Shown piece by piece: positions 58,800 through 64,000 of a DNA stretch of 64,000 bases (position 1 is the first letter of the stretch; each line of letters opens with the position of its first letter). Source of the DNA: DASXHZ01 sp036488085 (GTDB taxonomy: Bacteria; Acidobacteriota; Thermoanaerobaculia; Gp7-AA8). Location: contig DASXHZ010000065.1 of the NCBI GenBank assembly GCA_036488085.1, positions 1 to 64,000 on the forward strand, in the 5' to 3' direction. The translations under genes were made by a program, and so were the position numbers. Below the pieces are notes generated by a model, which worked only from the letters and a program-made list of their open reading frames with translations, had not been told where the DNA came from and searched no databases.

Positions 58800-60640
58800 G
58801 TCTGCTTGGCCGGCTCGAAGATTTATCCCTCACCGACATCGTCCAGATCGTTTTCTTGAGCCGGCGCACGGGCGTCCTCGAAATCGTCGACGATCGCGGG
58901 CGGCATACCGTGCTCTTTCGCGGCGGTCTCATCGTCAACGCCTCATCGCCCGATCATCCCGATCTCCTGAAGTACCTCGTCGAAAAAGGGATCCTCAACG
59001 CCGATAACGTCAAGACGCTGAGGCAGATGGAAGAGGGGGGGATTCCGTACGGCACCGCCGCCCTCGAGTTGAACCTAGTCAAACAGGAGAACCTCGGGGA
59101 AGCGATTCGCGCCCGTATCGTCGACGTCGTCACGCCGCTGATGAACAGCCGCGAGGGGGAGTTCAACTTCATCCTGAGCGACTCGATGACGCCGATCGAC
59201 ATCGAGTACGAGCCCGATACGGTCTTCAAGGAAGGCGGCATCTCACCGCAGAAGGTTCTCGGTACCGGCGACGGGGAGAAGATCAAACCCCTCCGCGGCC
59301 TCGAAGAGTCGCTCAAGGCAGGGAAGGCGCTGTTGCGCGGCACCGCGCCCGCCGAAACGACACCCGCAACGCTGAACCTCGGGTTCGGCCAGCCGCTCGA
59401 TACGGCACCCACGCCGCCGACACCGATGCCGGTGCCTGCTCCAGTTCCCGCGCCCAGCGACGCCGACAACGTTCTGCCATTTCCGTCGCCCGAGAAAACA
59501 TTCGAGCCGATTCCGGCGGACGAAGAGTCGCTCGCGGAGCCGCTCCTGCCACAGCCGCCGGCCCAGCGCCCGGCGAGCAGCGGGCAGTTCAAGGTTGCCG
59601 GCGGCCTGTTCGAGATCGAGACACCCGAGGCGCAGTACCGGAACGTCGTGCTGTACGAGCGCAACCCGCTCGTCCGCGTTGCGGCGAAACGGGCGTTCAC
59701 GAAGAAGAACGTGAAGACGTTCCAGTACGGATCGCTCGAAGACGTGCGCAACGCGATGAGCGATCTGTTCCGCTCGAACAGCTTCTTCGTCTCGTTTCTG
59801 GAGCTGACCGGCGACGACTCATCGCAGAAGCTGATGCAGCAGATCAAGCGGAAGAACCGGCGGCTTCCGGTGGTGCTCGTCGACAACGAGGCCGACCTCC
59901 GCCGCCGCCACGATCTCCTTCGTGCCGGCGCCGATCTCTATCTCACGAAGCCGAGCGCCGCGCGATTGCAGCCGGGGCTTGCGGAAGAGGAGTTGTCGCT
60001 GTTCGCCGACGAGCTGGTGTTGTTCAGCGAGCGCGCCTTCGAACAGTGGGAGCAGATGGCCGGAGGCTACGGCGCCGAGGCGGGAAAGAAGTTTTACGAG
60101 CAGGCGTCGAAAGACTCGCTCGATCGAAGCTTCACCGTCCTGAAGCAGCTCATCAATGAACTATCTAATCCGAACGACATCTCGCAGGTCTCGGCGACGA
60201 TCCTTCGCCTTTCGGCCGAGTACCTCGACCGCGGCGCGCTCTTCATGGCAAGCGACAACGAGTTCGTCGGCCTCGGCGGATTCGGGATCACCGGAGGCGG
60301 TGGCGACGACATGGACGCACGCGTGAAGCGCGTCCGCGTGCAGCGCGAAGCTCCTTCGATCCTCGGTGACGTTGCGGCGAACGGCGAGGCGCACCGCGGA
60401 AAGATGAAGAAGACGGCGGCGAACGTGGAGCTGATCGACGGTCTCGGCGGCGTACTGCCGACCGAAATCGTCGCGCTGCCGATCATCCACTCCGGCCGCG
60501 CCATTGGTATTCTGTACGGCGACAACGCGGAGCATCGCGCGCCGATCGACAGCGTCACCGGTCTCGAGATTTTTCTCTCACAGGCCGGCTACGCGTTCGG
60601 CAATGCGGTGTTCGCATCGGAGCGGGCCGGGCGTCCATGA
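58796..60640 (+). CDS. PatA-like DUF4388 regulator with degenerate receiver
   Basis: 614 residues from GTG 58796. The N-terminal DUF4388/PATAN domain is SLLGRLEDLSLTDIVQIVFL, with LEIVDDRGRHTVLFRGGLIV. A Pro-rich linker (about 195-260) is followed by a receiver-like domain (RNVVLYERNPLVRVAAKRAF ... LPVVLVDNEAD) where the phosphorylated Asp position reads SFLEL, so it is a pseudo-receiver. The C-terminal third (NPNDISQVSATILRLSAEYL ... GFGITGGG) is GAF-like. PatA-like proteins often pair with CheY/CheA, as here. Confidence 0.83.
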   Translation: MSLLGRLEDLSLTDIVQIVFLSRRTGVLEIVDDRGRHTVLFRGGLIVNASSPDHPDLLKYLVEKGILNADNVKTLRQMEEGGIPYGTAALELNLVKQENLGEAIRARIVDVVTPLMNSREGEFNFILSDSMTPIDIEYEPDTVFKEGGISPQKVLGTGDGEKIKPLRGLEESLKAGKALLRGTAPAETTPATLNLGFGQPLDTAPTPPTPMPVPAPVPAPSDADNVLPFPSPEKTFEPIPADEESLAEPLLPQPPAQRPASSGQFKVAGGLFEIETPEAQYRNVVLYERNPLVRVAAKRAFTKKNVKTFQYGSLEDVRNAMSDLFRSNSFFVSFLELTGDDSSQKLMQQIKRKNRRLPVVLVDNEADLRRRHDLLRAGADLYLTKPSAARLQPGLAEEELSLFADELVLFSERAFEQWEQMAGGYGAEAGKKFYEQASKDSLDRSFTVLKQLINELSNPNDISQVSATILRLSAEYLDRGALFMASDNEFVGLGGFGITGGGGDDMDARVKRVRVQREAPSILGDVAANGEAHRGKMKKTAANVELIDGLGGVLPTEIVALPIIHSGRAIGILYGDNAEHRAPIDSVTGLEIFLSQAGYAFGNAVFASERAGRP

Positions 60641-61014
60641 AAATCCTCGTAGTCGAAGACTCCTCCTCGATGCGGGCGTACCTCGCCACGATCATCGAGG
60701 GAGGCACCGAGAGCTACGACCTCGAAATCGTCGAGGCCGCCAGCGGTTTCGAAGCGCTCAAGACGCTGCCGCACCACAAGTTCGACGCGATCCTCACCGA
60801 CATCAACATGCCGGACATCAACGGCCTGGAGCTCGTGAGCTTCCTCAAGAACCATCCCGTCTACCGCTCGATCCCGATCATGGTGATCTCGACGGAATCG
60901 AGCGATGAGGACCGCCGCCGTGCCGCCGCCCTCGGCGCCGAGGAGTATCTGGTCAAGCCGTTCCAGACGGGCGATCTGATCGAGAAGCTGCGGAGACTCC
61001 TGAAGGTCGCATGA
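60637..61014 (+). CDS. CheY-like response regulator
   Basis: 125 residues, a single receiver domain. Acidic pocket Glu7/Asp8 (ILVVEDSS), phosphoacceptor Asp55 (AILTDINMPD), conserved Ser/Thr in VISTES and Lys in YLVKPF. It has no output domain, so it presumably binds a partner when phosphorylated by the CheA-like kinase next door. Overlaps both neighbours by 4 bp. Confidence 0.94.
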   Translation: MKILVVEDSSSMRAYLATIIEGGTESYDLEIVEAASGFEALKTLPHHKFDAILTDINMPDINGLELVSFLKNHPVYRSIPIMVISTESSDEDRRRAAALGAEEYLVKPFQTGDLIEKLRRLLKVA

Positions 61015-63044
61015 CGCGAGAGGACGACCGCGCCCGCGAGGAGTTCACCAGCGAAGCCGAGGAGCTCCTCGACACCCTTTCGCGCGATCTGGTCGATTTC
61101 GAGGCGCAGGGGAAAGACGTCCGGCCCGAGATCGTCAACAAGATCTTTCGCGAGATTCACTCGCTCAAAGGGCTCGCGGGGATGCTCGGATTCGTCGATA
61201 TCTCCGAGCTGGCGCACAACCTCGAGGACATGCTCGACCGGTTGCGCATGGGGAAGATCGAGATCACGAAGGATCTGGCGGATCTTCTGTACGACTCGGT
61301 GGACTCGCTGAACCGCCTAGTCATCGCGATCAATGATCCTTCGCTCGGCGCGCTCGTCGACGTCACCGGGCTGACGCGGCGCATCCATCACGTCGTCAGC
61401 GCGCAGCCGCAGCAGAAGTCGGGCGACCCGTTCTCCGAGCTGACGATCGACGATCAGACCAAGAAGTCGCTCACCGAATACGAAGAGCACCGGCTCGTCG
61501 AGAACGTGCGGGCCGGGAAGTACATCCTCTCGGTCGAGCAGACGTTCGACTTCGCTGACTTCGACGAAAAGTTGCGCGTGCTGACGACGAACCTGAGCGA
61601 AGCGGGTGAAGTCATCTCGACGTTGCCGGCCATCGACACGAGCGGCGGGAACGGCATCGCATTCCGGCTGCTGTACGGCTCGATGCTGAACGAGGCGGCG
61701 GTGGCAGCGATTGCGCCGGATGCGCGCGTCGTATCGCTCAGAAAGACGACGTCGCCGGTAACCACGATCGCGGAAGGCGGCCGTGCGCTCCCCGAGGGGC
61801 CGGTCGACGACGACCTGTCGCTGCGATCGCTGTCGCAAACCGTTCGGGTCGACATCGCGAAGCTGAACCACGTCATGAACATCGTCGGCGAGTTGATCAT
61901 CGAACGGACGCAGCTCGACGCGCTGACGCGGTCGCCTGAGGTGCAGCAGGTGCGGATGCTGTCGCACGAGCTGACGAAGATCGCGCGCAATCTCGACCGG
62001 AAGCTCAACGAGCTGCAGAAGTCGGTCATCGAGACGCGCATGGTGCCGGTGGGGCAGATCTACTCGAAGCTTTCGCGCACTGTTCGGAAGGTCGCGCGCG
62101 AGCTGACGAAAGAGATCGACCTGGTGCTTCGCGGCGAGGATACGGAGCTCGACAAGATGATGATCGAGGAGCTGACCGATCCTCTGATGCACATCATCCG
62201 CAACGCGCTCGATCATGGCATCGAGCCGTCGGACGAGCGGCGTGCGGCGGGAAAGTCGGACCGCGGCCACATCACGCTCAATGCGTATCAGCAGGGGAAC
62301 TCGGTCGTTCTGGACGTGATCGACGACGGGCGCGGCATCGATCCGGAGAAGGTTCGCGCCGTCGCCGTGAAGCGGGGCCTCATCGGCGAGAAAGACACAA
62401 TCGACGAGAAGCGCGCGTACGAGCTGATCTTCACGCCGGGCTTCTCGACCGCGTCCCAGGTGAGTGAGATTTCCGGCCGCGGCGTCGGCCTCGACGTCGT
62501 GAAGAAGAACATCCAGGAGCTGAAAGGGACGATCGACGTCACCTCGGCGCCGGGCGCCGGGACGACGTTCCGCATCATGCTGCCGATCACGCTCGCGATC
62601 ATCCAGGCGCTGATCGTTCGCGCGGGAGGCGAAGAGTTCGCGATTCCGCTGACGTCGGTGGAAGAGTCGCTGCGCATCTACTCGCGCGACATCCGCACCG
62701 TCGAGCGGCGCGAAGTCTTCACCCTCCGCGACTTCACGCTCCCGCTCCTGCGCCTGGCGGACGGGTTCGGGCTTTCCGATGACCACGAGCACGGCCCGGA
62801 CACGAAGTGGTTCGTCGTCGTCACGAGAGCGGGGGACAAGACGGTCGGCATTCTCGTCGACGGCCTCGTGCGGCAGCAGGAGATCGTGATCAAGTCGATT
62901 GGCGAGCGGCTGAAGTCGACGCCGGGTGTCGCCGGCGCGACGGAGATCGGGGAGAGCGAGATCGTCCTGGTGATCGACGTCGGGTCGCTGATCGATCACT
63001 TCGGAGGCCGCGCCCGCGAGGCGCGCGCGCTGGCGCATGTTTGA
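61011..63044 (+). CDS. cheA: CheA-type histidine kinase
   Basis: 677 residues. Hpt domain with phospho-His50 (IFREIHSLKGLAGMLG), linker, a dimerisation region (RVDIAKLNHVMNIVGELIIE), HATPase_c with HIIRNALDHGIEPSDER (N box), DVIDDGRGIDPEKV (G1) and GRGVGLDVVKKNI (G2), then a CheW-like C-terminal domain (AGGEEFAIPLTSVEESLRIY). No separate P2 domain is obvious. It autophosphorylates and passes phosphate to CheY-type regulators. The neighbouring genes lack MCPs and CheR/CheB, so this may control something other than flagellar chemotaxis. Confidence 0.93.
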   Translation: MTREDDRAREEFTSEAEELLDTLSRDLVDFEAQGKDVRPEIVNKIFREIHSLKGLAGMLGFVDISELAHNLEDMLDRLRMGKIEITKDLADLLYDSVDSLNRLVIAINDPSLGALVDVTGLTRRIHHVVSAQPQQKSGDPFSELTIDDQTKKSLTEYEEHRLVENVRAGKYILSVEQTFDFADFDEKLRVLTTNLSEAGEVISTLPAIDTSGGNGIAFRLLYGSMLNEAAVAAIAPDARVVSLRKTTSPVTTIAEGGRALPEGPVDDDLSLRSLSQTVRVDIAKLNHVMNIVGELIIERTQLDALTRSPEVQQVRMLSHELTKIARNLDRKLNELQKSVIETRMVPVGQIYSKLSRTVRKVARELTKEIDLVLRGEDTELDKMMIEELTDPLMHIIRNALDHGIEPSDERRAAGKSDRGHITLNAYQQGNSVVLDVIDDGRGIDPEKVRAVAVKRGLIGEKDTIDEKRAYELIFTPGFSTASQVSEISGRGVGLDVVKKNIQELKGTIDVTSAPGAGTTFRIMLPITLAIIQALIVRAGGEEFAIPLTSVEESLRIYSRDIRTVERREVFTLRDFTLPLLRLADGFGLSDDHEHGPDTKWFVVVTRAGDKTVGILVDGLVRQQEIVIKSIGERLKSTPGVAGATEIGESEIVLVIDVGSLIDHFGGRAREARALAHV

Positions 63045-63849
63045 AGAGTTCTTCGGCCTGCGCACCAAGCCGTTCGGCAAGACTCCCGATCCGGCGTTCC
63101 TCTACGAGAGCGATCAGCACCGCGAGGCGCTGGCGCGGCTGGAGTACGCCGTCGAGGAGAAAGACCTCGCCCTGCTCGTCGGCGACATCGGATCGGGAAA
63201 GACCACGCTCTCGCGCGCGCTGATCGATCGTGTCGGCGACGCACGTCCCGTCATCCTGCTGATCAATCCGCGACTCACGCCGGTGCAGCTCCTCCGGTCG
63301 GTTGCACAAGGTTTGGGCATGGAGCCGGCACGGTTCCGCAACGATCTTCTCGACCAGATTCACACGCGGCTCTTCGCGCTGTACGAGGAGAAACGCGAGC
63401 CGGTGCTGATGATCGACGAGGCGCAGCTCATCCCGACGAAACAGACATTCGACGAGATCCGTCTCCTGACGAACTTCCAGCTCGACGACCAGAACCTGCT
63501 GTCGGTCATCCTCATCGGCCAGCCGGAGCTGGAGCCGCGGCTCGACCGCGAGGCCTACGCGCCGCTCCGGCAACGCATCGGCCTCCGCTATCGCCTCGGC
63601 CCGCTGAATGTCGATGAGACCTGCCGGTACATTGCCCATCGCATTGAGATCGCCGGCGGGTTGCGGAATCCGTTCAACCGGCAAGCGATGGAAGAGATCC
63701 ACCAGCTCAGCGGCGGGATTCCGCGCCTGATCAACACCCTCGCCACGACCGCGCTCCTCGATGCCTTTGGCGAGGACGCCGAGACGATCGATACTCCGCG
63801 CATCTCCGCCGCCGCGCGCGAGCACCGCATGGAGCACGCGCATGGTTGA
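63037..63849 (+). CDS. ExeA/GspA-like AAA ATPase
   Basis: 270 residues. FFGLRTKPFGKTPDPAFLYE is the characteristic ExeA start; Walker A is GDIGSGKTTLS, Walker B LMIDEAQL, followed by the sensor LIGQPELEPRL and LSGGIPRLINTL. ExeA/GspA ATPases work in type II secretion or as general secretion helpers, and lack the usual C-terminal peptidoglycan-binding domain here. Overlap with cheA (8 bp) and with the following gene makes it part of the chemosensory operon, an unusual partner. Confidence 0.88.
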   Translation: MFEEFFGLRTKPFGKTPDPAFLYESDQHREALARLEYAVEEKDLALLVGDIGSGKTTLSRALIDRVGDARPVILLINPRLTPVQLLRSVAQGLGMEPARFRNDLLDQIHTRLFALYEEKREPVLMIDEAQLIPTKQTFDEIRLLTNFQLDDQNLLSVILIGQPELEPRLDREAYAPLRQRIGLRYRLGPLNVDETCRYIAHRIEIAGGLRNPFNRQAMEEIHQLSGGIPRLINTLATTALLDAFGEDAETIDTPRISAAAREHRMEHAHG

Positions 63850-64000
63850 TCTGGTCAAGCTGCGGAAGAAGGCGAAGAAGGAGAGGGGAGAACCGGCGCC
63901 CGCCCCCCAACCCGAGATCCCGCCCGCCGAACCCCGCGACCCCGAAACCCCACAACCCACCACCGACAAGCTCTCCCGCTTCATGCAGGAAGCCGGAAAG
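63842..64000 (+). CDS. Probable CheW-like protein, N-terminal part
   Basis: 53 residues are visible from ATG 63842 before the window ends. They start VDLVKLRKKAKKERG, then a Pro-rich linker and DKLSRFMQEAGK. The CheW domain itself would begin after the window, so this call rests on operon position after cheA. Other adaptor types are possible. Confidence 0.4.
   Translation, partial: MVDLVKLRKKAKKERGEPAPAPQPEIPPAEPRDPETPQPTTDKLSRFMQEAGK

Overview
The window is GC-rich, densely packed bacterial chromosome with no plasmid or phage backbone. Gene content (DUF268 and CgeB-like glycosyltransferases, PatA/CheY/CheA signalling, RodZ, GatCA, RibH-NusB, a SelW-like selenoprotein) and sequence style suggest an uncultured-type member of Acidobacteriota, perhaps Thermoanaerobaculia. 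That assignment is inference from general resemblance; there is no rRNA or marker phylogeny here.

Region 1 (1-33,046) is a very large surface-polysaccharide locus, almost entirely on the + strand and mostly coupled by 1-20 bp overlaps. It holds a flippase, three O-antigen ligase/polymerase-like proteins, two polyprenyl-phosphate sugar transferases, many glycosyltransferases (one a GT26-GT4 fusion), methyltransferases and nucleotide-sugar enzymes. The genes for GDP-D-glycero-D-manno-heptose (gmhA, hddA, gmhB, and an hddC-like gene about 7 kb away) are present together with a transaldolase that could supply sedoheptulose-7-phosphate. A second module (4,6-dehydratase, PLP aminotransferase, GNAT, short PglC-like transferase) looks like a diamino-sugar initiation unit. 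A 30-residue membrane peptide is hidden between two coupled genes at 24,010.

Region 2 (33,047-45,750) is accessory. It contains small uncharacterised genes, an 11-unit 21-bp tandem repeat, secreted proteins with decayed tandem copies of one gene's 3' end, and an RHS system split into two secreted proteins (1611 + 605 aa). The second carries the RHS core and a novel C-terminal tip, followed by a small membrane protein that may be its immunity factor. A frameshifted lipoprotein gene and an IS5-like transposase remnant close the region.

Region 3 (45,750-64,000) is core-like: rodZ-like gene, DnaJ-TPR protein, PP2C phosphatase, a selenoprotein of the SelW/Rdx family with an in-frame TGA (49,145-49,369), a GAF/HD-GYP protein, cardiolipin synthase, gatCA, a LysM amidase, ribH-nusB and a chemosensory-type operon (PatA-like, CheY, CheA, ExeA-like ATPase, probable CheW). 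Several transcription units here have a -10-like hexamer 6-11 bp before the start codon, consistent with leaderless mRNAs. Palindromic elements occur between convergent genes (one a three-hairpin cloverleaf) and in frame inside polysaccharide genes.
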